Part shown: positions 50,351 through 59,206 of the stretch, piece after piece | How the letters are laid out: every line of letters begins with the position of its first letter | Numbering within the stretch: position 1 is the first letter of the stretch | DNA from: an uncultured Oscillospiraceae bacterium | GTDB taxonomy: Bacteria > Bacillota > Clostridia > Oscillospirales > Oscillospiraceae | Direction of reading: 5' to 3' | Assembly (NCBI GenBank): GCA_910579725.1 | Contig: CAJTUD010000001.1 | Coordinates: 93,908-157,907 of the forward strand | DNA: 64,000 nt | The notes under the pieces: generated by a model | Databases searched by the model: none | The model's input: only the letters and a program-made list of their open reading frames with translations | Told to the model about the DNA's origin: nothing | Made by a program: the position numbers and the translations under genes

Positions 50351-52024
50351 ATGGAGTATCAGGCGGAACTGAACCGCTGGATGGAGCGGGCCGGGGAGGA
50401 CCCGGATCTGATCGCGGAGCTTCTGGAAATCCGGGAGGACGAAAAGGCGGTGTCCGACCGCTTCTACCGCCATTTGGCCTTCGGCACCGGGGGGCTGCGG
50501 GGGATAATCGGCGCGGGGACCAACCGGATGAACCTCTACACGGTCCGCCGGGCCACGCAGGCGCTGGCAGATTATCTCAACGCCTCCAACCTGCCCAAAT
50601 CGGTAGCCATCGCCCACGACAGCCGCCTCAAAGGCGAGCTGTTCTCCCGGGAGGCGGCCCGGGTGCTGGCCGCCAACGGGATTACCGCCCATCTCTACCC
50701 CCGGCTGGAGCCCACCCCCGCCCTGAGCTGGGCGGTGCGGCATCTCCGCTGCGGCGCGGGCATCTGTGTCACCGCCAGTCACAACCCTGCCCAGTACAAC
50801 GGCTACAAGGTCTATGGCGCGGACGGCTGCCAGATCACGCCGGAGGCGGCAGAGAAGGTTCTGGCCTTCATGGAGCGTACGGACTGCTTTGACAGTGTGA
50901 AGCTTACCGACTACGACAGAGCGGTATCGGAAGGAAAAATCTGCCTGATCGGTGACGGATGTCTGGATGCCTTTGTGGACGCGGTGCTGGCTCTGCGTCC
51001 CGGCAACGACGTGAGCCGTCTGAAATTGGTATATACTCCCCTCAACGGCTCCGGCCTGGAGTGCGTGCAGAAGCTGCTGGCAAAAATGGGGGTGGCGGAA
51101 CTGACGGTGGTACCCTCCCAGGCCGAACCGGACGGACGCTTCCCCACCTGCCCCTATCCCAACCCGGAAATCCGGGAGGCCATGGAGGAGGGCCTGCGGC
51201 TGTGCGATACGGTGAAGCCTGACCTTCTTCTGGGTACGGACCCGGACTGCGACCGCATGGGCGCGGCGGTACCCGACGGGCAGGGAGGCTACCGCCTGAT
51301 CACCGGCAACGAGATGGGGGTGCTGCTGCTGGACTATCTGTGCCGGACGCTGGCCGCCCGGGGAACCATGCCCCAGGACCCGGTGGCCGTCACCACCATT
51401 GTGTCCACGGACATGGCTGGGCCGGTTGCCGCGGCCTACGGCGTGGAGCTGCGCCGGATGCTGACGGGCTTTAAGTATATCGGCGAGCAGATTGGCCTTC
51501 TGGAGGCGGAAGGCCGGAAGGAGCGGTACATTTTCGGCTTCGAGGAGAGCTACGGATACCTCTCCGGGGCACACGTGCGGGACAAGGACGCGGTAAACGC
51601 GGTAATGCTGGCATGCGAGTGTGCCGCCTGGTACGCAGGCCAGGGGATAACTCTGCTGGACGCCATGAACGCGCTGTATGAGAAGTTTGGCTTCTACCGC
51701 AGCGGCCTCATCAGCAAGGCATTCGAGGGCCAGGATGGCATGAAGGCCATGGAGGAGCTGATGCGGTCCCTTCGCACCGCGCCCCCCGCAGAGATTTCCG
51801 GCAAGCGGGTGGAGTCTGTTGTGGACTATCTGGGCGGCGATACCGGCCTGATCCCCTCCGACGTGCTGGAATTCCGTCTGGAGGAGGCGGGAAAGGTTAT
51901 TGTCCGGCCCTCCGGCACCGAGCCGAAGCTGAAGCTGTATCTCTCCGTCCGGGGAACCAGCGAGGCGGACGCACTGGAGCGTCTGGAGGCGCTGGACAAG
52001 GGAGCCCGGGCGCTGCTGGGTTAA
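50351..52024 (+). CDS. Phospho-sugar mutase (phosphoglucomutase/phosphomannomutase)
   Basis: A 557-residue alpha-D-phosphohexomutase that moves phosphate between C6 and C1 of glucose or mannose. The catalytic phosphoserine is S143 in CVTASHNPAQYNGYKVY; the metal loop is GTDPDCDRMG; the sugar loop FGFEESYGYL and phosphate loop VRPSGTEPKLKLYL complete the set. Size and motifs resemble the Firmicutes PgcA type. ATG 50351 follows AAGGAGGATGTTCAC. With manA, it can supply glucose-1-phosphate and mannose-1-phosphate for surface glycans. Substrate preference cannot be set by sequence reading. Confidence 0.95.
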   Translation: MEYQAELNRWMERAGEDPDLIAELLEIREDEKAVSDRFYRHLAFGTGGLRGIIGAGTNRMNLYTVRRATQALADYLNASNLPKSVAIAHDSRLKGELFSREAARVLAANGITAHLYPRLEPTPALSWAVRHLRCGAGICVTASHNPAQYNGYKVYGADGCQITPEAAEKVLAFMERTDCFDSVKLTDYDRAVSEGKICLIGDGCLDAFVDAVLALRPGNDVSRLKLVYTPLNGSGLECVQKLLAKMGVAELTVVPSQAEPDGRFPTCPYPNPEIREAMEEGLRLCDTVKPDLLLGTDPDCDRMGAAVPDGQGGYRLITGNEMGVLLLDYLCRTLAARGTMPQDPVAVTTIVSTDMAGPVAAAYGVELRRMLTGFKYIGEQIGLLEAEGRKERYIFGFEESYGYLSGAHVRDKDAVNAVMLACECAAWYAGQGITLLDAMNALYEKFGFYRSGLISKAFEGQDGMKAMEELMRSLRTAPPAEISGKRVESVVDYLGGDTGLIPSDVLEFRLEEAGKVIVRPSGTEPKLKLYLSVRGTSEADALERLEALDKGARALLG

Positions 52025-52035
52025 TTTCAAAAAGG

Positions 52036-52064
52036 AAGGGCGGGCTGTCCGGCAGCCCGCCCTT
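52036..52064. terminator. Terminator between converging genes
   Basis: AAGGGCGGGCTG (52036-52047) pairs with CAGCCCGCCCTT (52053-52064), loop TCCGG, followed by TCGTCTTC. Confidence 0.8.
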
Positions 52065-52070
52065 TCGTCT

Positions 52071-52499
52071 TCAGCTTTTTCCGATAATTTTTTCGCCGCA
52101 CTTGGGGCAGGTGATCTCGATTCTGCCCTTCCCCGCCGGGACGCGGCACACGGTTTTGCAGTTTTTGCAGACGAAGTATTTGTGCTCCTTGTCCTGCCGT
52201 CTCTGGCGAAGGGCGGTGAAATGATTTTTCAGAGGATACCACCAGCGCAGAAACCGGGCGTTCTCTGCCCGCCGCTTGGCCAGATTCCGGGAAAAGCTCC
52301 GGAACAGCACTACCGCCGCCAACGCCAGGGAGATCCCGTCAAGAATAACCCGCGCGATAAAAATCCGGCCCAGCAGCACCTGCGCCAGCCATACCAGCAG
52401 ATACAGCGCCAGAAGCGCCAGATTCAATTGATCGCCGCCGTTGCGCCCGTACATAAACCGGGCGGCAGCACTGGATACGCGATAGAAAAGATTCCGCAT
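52071..52499 (-). CDS. Small membrane protein with C-terminal zinc ribbon
   Basis: A 142-residue protein. Two hydrophobic helices (ALLALYLLVWLAQVLLG and VILDGISLALAAVVLF) are followed by a basic segment and a treble-clef-like zinc ribbon with two CxxC knuckles, YFVCKNCKTVC and ITCPKCGEKI. No precise family known to me beyond small zinc-ribbon membrane proteins of Firmicutes. ATG 52499 (GAGG upstream) gives a compact start; the frame is open 13 codons further. Monocistronic. Function unknown, perhaps a nucleic-acid or protein adaptor at the membrane. Confidence 0.75.
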   Translation of the reverse strand: MRNLFYRVSSAAARFMYGRNGGDQLNLALLALYLLVWLAQVLLGRIFIARVILDGISLALAAVVLFRSFSRNLAKRRAENARFLRWWYPLKNHFTALRQRRQDKEHKYFVCKNCKTVCRVPAGKGRIEITCPKCGEKIIGKS

Positions 52500-52539
52500 A
52501 GGGCAGGACCTCGCTTCTCTGAAAAATCCGCTCTGCAAG

Positions 52540-52956
52540 GGGGAGCGGAGCGTTTTTATCAGTATACCGGGTAAATATGAACAAATAAAGAACGTCCTTA
52601 ATTTAATTTTTCACAAGCACAGCCTTATGAAAAAAACTTCCATTTCTCATTTAATACTTTTGTAACAATAAACGCTGGTTTTCTTAATAACAATCCGGTA
52701 TTGTAAGATTTGCAAGAGACAATAACTTCTTTTCATCCAATCTTCCAAACCATGTAACGGCAGCGAAAGGCACTCCGCCTTTCGCTGCCGTTATCATTTC
52801 GGCCCCTCCGCTTCACAAATTGTATTCGGAATGTTTATAATCTTTCCGCAGTTTCTTCATATTTCTGTCATAAATCCCATGTATTCTAACACCATCAAAA
52901 GCGAACGGGCTTCGCTCCACCGGCATAACCGATAATTTAACAAGGAGGCAATTCCT
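52540..52956. other. AT-rich intergenic region with an isolated hairpin
   Basis: About 400 bases without a supported gene. Bases 52600-52750 are much more AT-rich than the surroundings. A perfect 16-bp stem (52756-52771 with 52777-52792, loop ACTCC) has no gene directly upstream on either strand, so it could end a small RNA. The htrA promoter must lie between here and 52957; TTTATAATC near 52834 is a possible -10 box but lacks a good -35. Confidence 0.45.
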
Positions 52957-54324
52957 ATGTATAACGATTATAATGAAAATCAGGACCGCACCGGCGGCGA
53001 GTACCACTACAGCTACCGTTCCGACAGCGACGGCTTCCAGCCTGCCCAACCCCCCGCACCCATGGAGGTCAAGCCCCGGAAGCGCTGGGCCGGAAGGATC
53101 GTGGCGGCGGTTGTGTGCGCGGCGCTGCTCACTGGAGGAGCCTTCGGAGCCGGATGGTATCTCAACCGGGACGGCGGCAGAAGCGGCAGTCAGGTGATGC
53201 TCAGCGACCGTCCCCTTACCGAAGTGACCACCGTCAGCGTCAACGGCAGCGACAAGCTGACCTTCTCCCAAATCTACAGAGCCAACAAGGACAGCTGCGT
53301 GAGCATCAACGTCTCCTCCGTGGGCTACAACATCTTCTACCAGCCTGTCCAGACTGCCAGCTCCGGCAGCGGCTTCATTCTCACCGCCGACGGCTACATT
53401 GTCACCAACTGCCACGTAGTCAACGGCGCCACCGACGTGCAGGTCACTCTGGACGACGGCACCACCTACACCGCCCAGGTGGTGGGCAGCGATGCTGACT
53501 ATGATATCGCCGTGTTGAAGGTAGACCCCGGTGAAAACAAGCTCCAGCCCGTGGTGCTGGGCTCCACGGAGAATCTGGAGGTAGGCGAGGACGTGTGCAC
53601 TATCGGCAATCCCCTGGGCGAGCTGACCTTCTCCATGAGCGAGGGCGTGGTTTCCTGTCTGGACCGGGAGATCAATCTCAACGGCACCCCCTTTAACATG
53701 ATCCAGATCTCCACCGCCATCAATCCCGGCAATTCCGGAGGACCTCTCTTCAACAGCTACGGCGAGGTTGTGGGCATTGTCACCGCCAAGACCTCCTCCG
53801 CAGACAACAGAGGTACCGCCGCCGAGGGCTTGGGCTTCGCCATTCCCATCGACGACGTTTTGAATATGATCAAGGACATCATGGAAAACGGCCAGGTCAC
53901 CAGCCACGCCTACATGGGCGTCAGCGTGGGAGATGCCTCCCGGGTTCCTGCGTCCGGCGTACGCAGCGGCGCGTACGTAGATTCTGTTGTGGAGGATGGC
54001 CCCGCCGATCAGGCTGGCCTCCAGCATGGCGACGTCATCACCATGCTGGGCACCGCCACCATCACATCCCAGGCTGACCTGACCTCCGCCGTGAGCAGCA
54101 GCAAGACCTTCCAGGCCGGGGATACCGTCACCGTCACCTATGTCCGGGAGGGCAAGGTATACACAACCGAGCTGACCTTCGGCAGTACGCTGGATAAGCC
54201 GGAGGAAGAGGCCGTACCCCAGTCCGCCCCTCAGCAGCCGGATGCTTCCGGCGAGGGCTACGGAGACATGGAGGACTTTTTCAACCAGTTCTTCGGCGGC
54301 TACTACGGGCAACGGGCCTCCTGA
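52957..54324 (+). CDS. htrA: HtrA-like S1C serine protease with PDZ domain
   Basis: A 455-residue membrane-anchored protease or chaperone for misfolded exported proteins. A cytosolic N-terminal tail of about 45 residues rich in Tyr, Asp and Pro precedes one membrane helix (about 46-68). The trypsin-like domain (about 100-300) has the triad H153 (TNCHVV), D183 (YDIAVL) and S260 (GNSGGPL). One PDZ domain follows (about 310-410), then an acidic Gln/Pro-rich tail. AAGGAGG precedes ATG 52957. Monocistronic with a strong terminator. Architecture is that of Firmicutes HtrA/HtrB. Confidence 0.95.
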   Translation: MYNDYNENQDRTGGEYHYSYRSDSDGFQPAQPPAPMEVKPRKRWAGRIVAAVVCAALLTGGAFGAGWYLNRDGGRSGSQVMLSDRPLTEVTTVSVNGSDKLTFSQIYRANKDSCVSINVSSVGYNIFYQPVQTASSGSGFILTADGYIVTNCHVVNGATDVQVTLDDGTTYTAQVVGSDADYDIAVLKVDPGENKLQPVVLGSTENLEVGEDVCTIGNPLGELTFSMSEGVVSCLDREINLNGTPFNMIQISTAINPGNSGGPLFNSYGEVVGIVTAKTSSADNRGTAAEGLGFAIPIDDVLNMIKDIMENGQVTSHAYMGVSVGDASRVPASGVRSGAYVDSVVEDGPADQAGLQHGDVITMLGTATITSQADLTSAVSSSKTFQAGDTVTVTYVREGKVYTTELTFGSTLDKPEEEAVPQSAPQQPDASGEGYGDMEDFFNQFFGGYYGQRAS

Positions 54325-54382
54325 TCCAGATTACGAGTACTTTCTCTCTTCCTTTCTTACCCACCGTCCCCGGAGGACGGGC

Positions 54383-54416
54383 AGCGCCCGGAGCCTATCT
54401 GGCTCCGGGCGCTTTG
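54383..54416 (+). terminator. Terminator after htrA
   Basis: AGCGCCCGGAGCC (54383-54395) pairs with GGCTCCGGGCGCT (54401-54413), loop TATCT, followed by TTG. Confidence 0.75.
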
Positions 54417-54512
54417 CATCGCTTCACGGACGTACACGCCGCCGAAAAAGTGATTTTATTTTTGCCTCCGACAAAACTCCTGCGGAGGGCTTTCTGACGG
54501 TCTGAGCGCCGG

Positions 54513-55034
54513 TTATTGCAGCGCCCGGTCCAGCATGCCGCTGTAGTGGACGAACATGGTCTCCGCATCGCCAGCGCCTGTCTGGATATCCGATACCGTC
54601 CCGTCCGGCGCGATGATGACCGTATAAGGGATTCCATCGCTGGGATAGAGCTGCCCGATTTCCCCCTCCGGATCCAGTGCCACGGGGAAGGTATAGCCGT
54701 TTTTCGCCAGAAAGGCGCTCACAGCGGCTTCGTCTTCTCCGCAGTTTACCGCCACCAGGGCCAGCTTGTCGCCATAGGCCTCCACCAGTCTGGAAAAGGC
54801 GGGCATCTCGCCCACGCAGGGACCGCACCATGTGGCCCAGAAGTTCAGGAGAATGACCTTTCCCTTGTGGTCCGAGAGCCGGAAGGTGCCTCCGTCCGTC
54901 AGAGCGGCGGTAAAATCCCGGTACTTGTCCCCCTTTTTGATGGGGGAATTCTCGCCGCCGCAGGCCGTCAAAGACAGCAGCAGGCAGGCGGTCAGAACAA
55001 TCAGGGCGAATTTTTTGATTTTGACCGTTTCCAT
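54513..55034 (-). CDS. TlpA/ResA-like thiol-disulfide oxidoreductase lipoprotein
   Basis: A 173-residue exported thioredoxin-fold lipoprotein. Lipobox LTAC places the lipid-modified Cys at residue 25; the active site is NFWATWCGPCVGEMPAF (C70, C73). The cis-Pro region is SDGIPYTVI. Family members reduce or oxidise extracytoplasmic thiols, for instance in cytochrome maturation or oxidative-stress repair. ATG 55034 follows AAAGGAACC and overlaps the polyferredoxin gene by 34 bases, so the two are translationally coupled; that protein is the likely electron source (inference). Confidence 0.93.
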   Translation of the reverse strand: METVKIKKFALIVLTACLLLSLTACGGENSPIKKGDKYRDFTAALTDGGTFRLSDHKGKVILLNFWATWCGPCVGEMPAFSRLVEAYGDKLALVAVNCGEDEAAVSAFLAKNGYTFPVALDPEGEIGQLYPSDGIPYTVIIAPDGTVSDIQTGAGDAETMFVHYSGMLDRALQ

Positions 55035-55879
55035 GTTGTTGGTTCCTTTCCGAAATAAATTGCTTTTTTAGGGCAGATTTGAGCGCAGTGGCCGCATTGG
55101 ACACACTCATGGTCTCCTACCCGCTTCACATCCATCTGGCAGGCCCGGACGCACGCGCCGCAGTTGTCGCACAGATCCCCGTCCACTCTCACAGCCAGCA
55201 GAGCAATCCGGCTGAACAGGGAGTACACCGCGCCCAGCGGGCACAGAAACCGGCAGAATGCCCGGTACAAAAAGATGCAGGCCGCCAGAATGACCACACA
55301 CACCAGGGTTTTCCACCCGAACAGCGCCCCCGCAATGGACCGGTACTCCTCCCTCAGCGCCATCAGAGGGAATCCGCCCTCCAGCGTGCCCGCCGGGCAG
55401 ATATACTTGCAGAAGGCGGGCACAGGCACTCCCCTGGCGAAGGCGTACCAGATGGGCAGCGCCACGGCGAACACCGCCAGAACGCCGTATTTCAGCCAGC
55501 TGAGCCGCCGGGTCCACTTATTCTTTTTGATTTTCGGCGTGGGAATTTTGTGCAGCAGCTCCTGAACCAGGCCAAAGGGACACAGAAAGCCGCACACAAC
55601 CCGCCCCAGCGCCATGCCGGTCAGCAGCAGAATCCCCGCGATGTACAACGGAAGCTTGTTGGGCAGATTGCTCAGGGCGTTTTGCAGCGCCCCCAGCGGA
55701 CAGGACCCGATTGCGCCGGGACAGGAGTAGCAGTTGAGCCCCGGCACGCACACACCCTTGACCGGCCCCTTGAAAATGGTTCCGGAGGCGAAGCCGGGAA
55801 GATTGGCGTTGTACACCAGTGCGCTGACCAGCTGGATGCACCGTCTCCGGAAATCCGGACCTCTTTTTTTCCTATCCAA
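55001..55879 (-). CDS. Membrane 4Fe-4S polyferredoxin (NapH/YccM-like)
   Basis: A 292-residue membrane protein with about five helices and cysteine motifs of the 4Fe-4S binding domain family: NCYSCPGAIGSCPLGALQ, VVCGFLCPFGLVQ and FCRFLCPLGAVY near helix ends, then two classical ferredoxin motifs CDNCGACVRACQMDV and CVQCGHCAQICPKKAI at the C-terminus. It should pass electrons across or along the membrane. Start is TTG 55879, within the CXXC micro-protein's final codons, with GGAG ten bases upstream; longer in-frame starts would run through that gene. Downstream overlap with the TlpA-like gene argues for a single redox system. Confidence 0.9.
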   Translation of the reverse strand: MDRKKRGPDFRRRCIQLVSALVYNANLPGFASGTIFKGPVKGVCVPGLNCYSCPGAIGSCPLGALQNALSNLPNKLPLYIAGILLLTGMALGRVVCGFLCPFGLVQELLHKIPTPKIKKNKWTRRLSWLKYGVLAVFAVALPIWYAFARGVPVPAFCKYICPAGTLEGGFPLMALREEYRSIAGALFGWKTLVCVVILAACIFLYRAFCRFLCPLGAVYSLFSRIALLAVRVDGDLCDNCGACVRACQMDVKRVGDHECVQCGHCAQICPKKAIYFGKEPTTWKRSKSKNSP

Positions 55880-56036
55880 TTCCAACACACTCCAGACAGA
55901 TGCGCACCGCCTTGCCCAGGGTATCCCGGTATCCGCCCTGGGCAATTCCCCACGCCAGTGCCGCAAGTCCCACCGCGCCGGTCAGCAGGCGGGCGGCCAG
56001 CAGCCTTGCGGGAGAACCTTCCCGTTTGTTTTTCAT
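55872..56036 (-). CDS. CD1871A-family CXXC micro-protein
   Basis: A 54-residue protein with one membrane helix (LLTGAVGLAALAWGIAQGG) and the C-terminal signature ICLECVGIG (C47, C50), which defines the CD1871A family of clostridial CXXC proteins. AAGGAGGAGCTGTC gives a strong ribosome site for ATG 56036. Its stop overlaps the start of the polyferredoxin gene. The pair of cysteines directly after the helix, next to a polyferredoxin and a TlpA-like protein, suggests a redox shuttle at the membrane surface (inference; no activity is established). Confidence 0.88.
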   Translation of the reverse strand: MKNKREGSPARLLAARLLTGAVGLAALAWGIAQGGYRDTLGKAVRICLECVGIG

Positions 56037-56072
56037 GACAGCTCCTCCTTGTTTTTCTCCGTGAACCGGCCG

Positions 56073-56103
56073 CCGAGCCCGTCCCTTTCCGGGGCGGGCT
56101 CGG
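56073..56103 (-). terminator. Hairpin after the large SLH protein gene
   Basis: CCGAGCCCG (56073-56081) pairs with CGGGCTCGG (56095-56103). No T-tract follows on the minus strand, so partial read-through into the CXXC micro-protein operon is possible. Confidence 0.5.
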
Positions 56104-56137
56104 TTCTGCCGGTCCGGCGGCATCCGGCTTTGCTTCC

Positions 56138-58978
56138 TCAGCCGGCGGCGGTCCCATTGGCGCTGCCGGTGCGCACATAGTTTTGCACGCGCCAGATGAT
56201 GGTGGCAAATTCGCTGCGCTTGATGGCGAAGGTGCCGTTATAGATGGGCAGGCCGGTTTTCTTGTCCTTGTCGCCGGTAACGATGCCGGCGCTGTACAGC
56301 GCCATCACGTAGGGCGCGGCGGCTTCGGTGACAGCCATGTCGGTAAAGGGGGAGGCCGCGGCGGGAACAGGAGTGAGCCTCATGGCCCGGCTGGCAATCT
56401 CCGCGATGACATAGCGGCTCACCGCCCGGTCCAGATTTTCGACTTTTCGGTCCAGCTTGTCGACGAGATCGGCGGGCAGGAGGTTGTCGGCTCTGGCTCT
56501 GCTCAGATAACCGCTGGCCCAGTGATCTCCGGTCTTTGCCAGATTGGTGTACTCGGTGGGATTGGCGGCGGTCATGATCATCTTCAGCGCTTCGCCCAGC
56601 TTCACCACGCCGTTGGGCAGGAAGGTGCCGTCGGGATAACCGCTGAGAACGCCGCTGGTGGTCAGATCCGTCACATAGGTGTAGAACCACTCGCTCTTGG
56701 GAACGTCGGAGAAGGTCTTGGCGGGCAGAGTGGGCCCGGGATTGGTTGAGGTGCCGGGGTTGGAGGGATTGCCCGGATTGGTGGTAGAGGGCGTGACGGT
56801 GATCAGCACAGATCCGGTGGACCGGTCGCCGTTGTTGTTCAGCGCGTCAAAGAAGATCGTCACCGGACCCACCTGACCGGCGGCTGGTACGAATGTGATG
56901 TTGTTCACCGAGTTTGTCACAGCGGCGGAGGAGACGCTGTACCAATCATTTCCGCTGACAATCGGCGTACCGGCGGAAACGGCCGTCCTGCCGTAGTAGA
57001 GGGTGCCAAAGGCGGCGGAGGGCAGTGTAAAGGACACCATGTTCAGCTTGACGGCGTTAGGGCCGGGCAGATTCTCAAAATCGCTGGCCTTGAAGGTCAC
57101 GCCGGCGGAAGTACTGGTATAGGACACCCGGGCGGAGGAGGGGGTGGGCGGCGTGGTGGAGCTGGTGGATTTGAAGGTGATTTTCCCGGCGAACAGGGGC
57201 TTGCCCTGGGCGCTGCTGGCCACATAGCGGATGGATTCCGAGGCCGCGGTGCCGGGCACGTAGGTCAGCGTGCTGATGGTCTCATTCCGGTCTCCGTTAT
57301 AGGCAAAGGGCCGTCCCTCAATGGCAGCCGCCGTCAGGCGGACCCCCTGCTTGGTGGCAGTGCGGCCGGTGTAGAGCGCTCCGCTGGCGGGCACATCCAG
57401 CAGCTGGATGTAGAAGCTGGCGCCCGTACCGCCGGTAGCGGACTGATAGGCCCTCTGGAAGGCGGCGGGGTCCAGCGCGGTTCCGGCGGCGGAGGTGGTA
57501 AGGGAGATGTCGGCGGAGCGGCTGTCTCCGGTGTTGAAGAAGATGTACATGGTGCCGTCCCGGCGGCTGGAGTAGCCGCTGCCCCGGGAGCCGTAAGCGG
57601 TGAAGCTCAGGGTGATGTACCCGCTCTGGGTCACGCCGGGGAGGAAGGAAACCGCGTCGATGCCGTACTCGTTGCGGCCCGGCTCCACGTAGAACTGGTC
57701 GCTGGTTCTCACCCGGTCGCCGGAGATCACCTGGGAGGTGTAATCGATATACAGCGTGCCGTCCACGGACCGGGGCGTCTCGTTGAAGCTGATGTAATCC
57801 AGCGCACCTCTGGGATTGGTTTTCGCCCAGAAGTCCTCGAAGTCCGCGGCGGACAGGGTAATGGGCTCATTCCGGGAGGTAATGTACAGCACGTCCATAT
57901 TGCCCACGTACTGCTGCACCGTGATGGTCAGCACTCCGGCGTAAGCCTTCCGGGCGGTATCATAGGCGGTGAAGCTGATGGAGTAATCCCCGGCCTCGCC
58001 TCTGGTCAGGAAGCGCACATCGTCCAGACTGTTGCCCACCCGGCTGAAGGAGTAGGCAGCGCCGCTGTTGGTGACGTTTTCCAGCGTACCCACATTGCCG
58101 CCGGATATGCTGTTGACGTCAAAGGTCACATAGCTGGGGTCCGCGTTGCGGCCGCAGAAGGATTTCACCGCCTCGTAGATCTGACTGGAAATGGAGGCGG
58201 AGGACCAGTAGTCCTCTTCATCCAGACGCAGCATGGCGTCCTCGGTGGTAATGATGGCGCTGGCGGTAATCAGCTCCTCCACCCGGACGGTGATGGTGCA
58301 GGATTCGCTCACCGGCTGGCGGGTCAGGGTGCCCTTGGGCACAGCCAGCACGTGGAGCGTGTAGTAATACACGCCCTCCCGTCCGTAAACGGAGGCGGGC
58401 AGGGTGCACTCGGCGGTGGTGCTGACCTGATTGCCCTGATAGTACCAGGAGTAGGTCAGGTTGTAGTCCTCGGTGATGTCGGCGCTGCCAAGCGTGAGCT
58501 TGACGGTACCGGCGGAGAGCTTTGCGCCGGCGTCGTTGAGCGCCACGGAAGCCGTCCGGTCGGGCAGCTCCATTTTGACCTGACCGTAGTTGTAAGCGCC
58601 GCACTTTTCGCACAGGCCGCTGTTGTTATAGGCATGATTTTCTCTGGGAAGGCTGACGTTGTCGTATTTGCATACGCCGGTGTGCGTTCCGTCGCCGTTG
58701 TTGGTATAGGTTGCGTCGTGGTTGCTTGGATTCACCGGAGTCTTCTTCAGAATATTTTGGTTGTCACAACCTGGTACCGGACAGGAATACTCCGCAACGC
58801 CTTCCTCGTGGCAGGTGGCTTCTTTGATGACATTGGTTATGATATAGTAGGTGGTAGTGTGCACAGGGCAGACCGTTGCCGGTGTTCCCGCCGCCGAGGC
58901 TGCGGGGACCAGCGTCAGCGTCATGATCAGCGCCATCAACGCGGCCAGAGGCCGCGCCAGCAGGTTTTTCTTTTTCAT
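56138..58978 (-). CDS. Large SLH-domain surface protein with beta repeats
   Basis: A 946-residue secreted protein. Signal peptide about 1-29 (ends ASAAG). A cysteine-bearing segment (35-115) has CPVHTTTYY, CHEEG, CPVPGCDNQ and CEKCGAY, likely metal-binding or disulfide-bonded. An Ig-like domain (about 120-240) follows, then four divergent 110-125-residue beta modules (about 240-740), each ending in a TITVQ or ITFKS strand. A Pro/Asn/Thr linker leads to three SLH domains (about 765-946) that fix it to the wall. ATG 58978 is listed; TTG 58984 has better spacing from AAAGGAGG. Probably an S-layer or adhesin-like component. Confidence 0.88.
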   Translation of the reverse strand: MKKKNLLARPLAALMALIMTLTLVPAASAAGTPATVCPVHTTTYYIITNVIKEATCHEEGVAEYSCPVPGCDNQNILKKTPVNPSNHDATYTNNGDGTHTGVCKYDNVSLPRENHAYNNSGLCEKCGAYNYGQVKMELPDRTASVALNDAGAKLSAGTVKLTLGSADITEDYNLTYSWYYQGNQVSTTAECTLPASVYGREGVYYYTLHVLAVPKGTLTRQPVSESCTITVRVEELITASAIITTEDAMLRLDEEDYWSSASISSQIYEAVKSFCGRNADPSYVTFDVNSISGGNVGTLENVTNSGAAYSFSRVGNSLDDVRFLTRGEAGDYSISFTAYDTARKAYAGVLTITVQQYVGNMDVLYITSRNEPITLSAADFEDFWAKTNPRGALDYISFNETPRSVDGTLYIDYTSQVISGDRVRTSDQFYVEPGRNEYGIDAVSFLPGVTQSGYITLSFTAYGSRGSGYSSRRDGTMYIFFNTGDSRSADISLTTSAAGTALDPAAFQRAYQSATGGTGASFYIQLLDVPASGALYTGRTATKQGVRLTAAAIEGRPFAYNGDRNETISTLTYVPGTAASESIRYVASSAQGKPLFAGKITFKSTSSTTPPTPSSARVSYTSTSAGVTFKASDFENLPGPNAVKLNMVSFTLPSAAFGTLYYGRTAVSAGTPIVSGNDWYSVSSAAVTNSVNNITFVPAAGQVGPVTIFFDALNNNGDRSTGSVLITVTPSTTNPGNPSNPGTSTNPGPTLPAKTFSDVPKSEWFYTYVTDLTTSGVLSGYPDGTFLPNGVVKLGEALKMIMTAANPTEYTNLAKTGDHWASGYLSRARADNLLPADLVDKLDRKVENLDRAVSRYVIAEIASRAMRLTPVPAAASPFTDMAVTEAAAPYVMALYSAGIVTGDKDKKTGLPIYNGTFAIKRSEFATIIWRVQNYVRTGSANGTAAG

Positions 58979-59141
58979 TTTCAATGCATCCTCCTTTGGA
59001 AATCGTGCGGGACAGACCCGGCCCGCCAGTATAGCCAATATAGCAAGCCCATTATATCACAGCCCGTCCCAAAAAACTGTTACAATTTAGCAACAAGCCT
59101 TAAATTTTACATAAGTGTAATATAACATATTTCAAAGGCTA

Positions 59142-59170
59142 TTGCAATCCCGGAAAAAGTTGGGTATGAT
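59142..59170 (+). promoter_or_regulatory. Promoter of the AI-2E/PerM gene
   Basis: TTGCAA (59142-59147) and TATGAT (59165-59170) with a 17-base spacer, 36 bases before the start codon. Confidence 0.65.
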
Positions 59171-59206
59171 GGAAGAGAACATTTCCAGGAAGGAGTTTTG
59201 GGCGCG

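Noticed and set aside
52813..54312. 499-residue minus-strand frame opposite htrA
   Set aside because: Gly/His/Val-rich antisense shadow of the protease gene.
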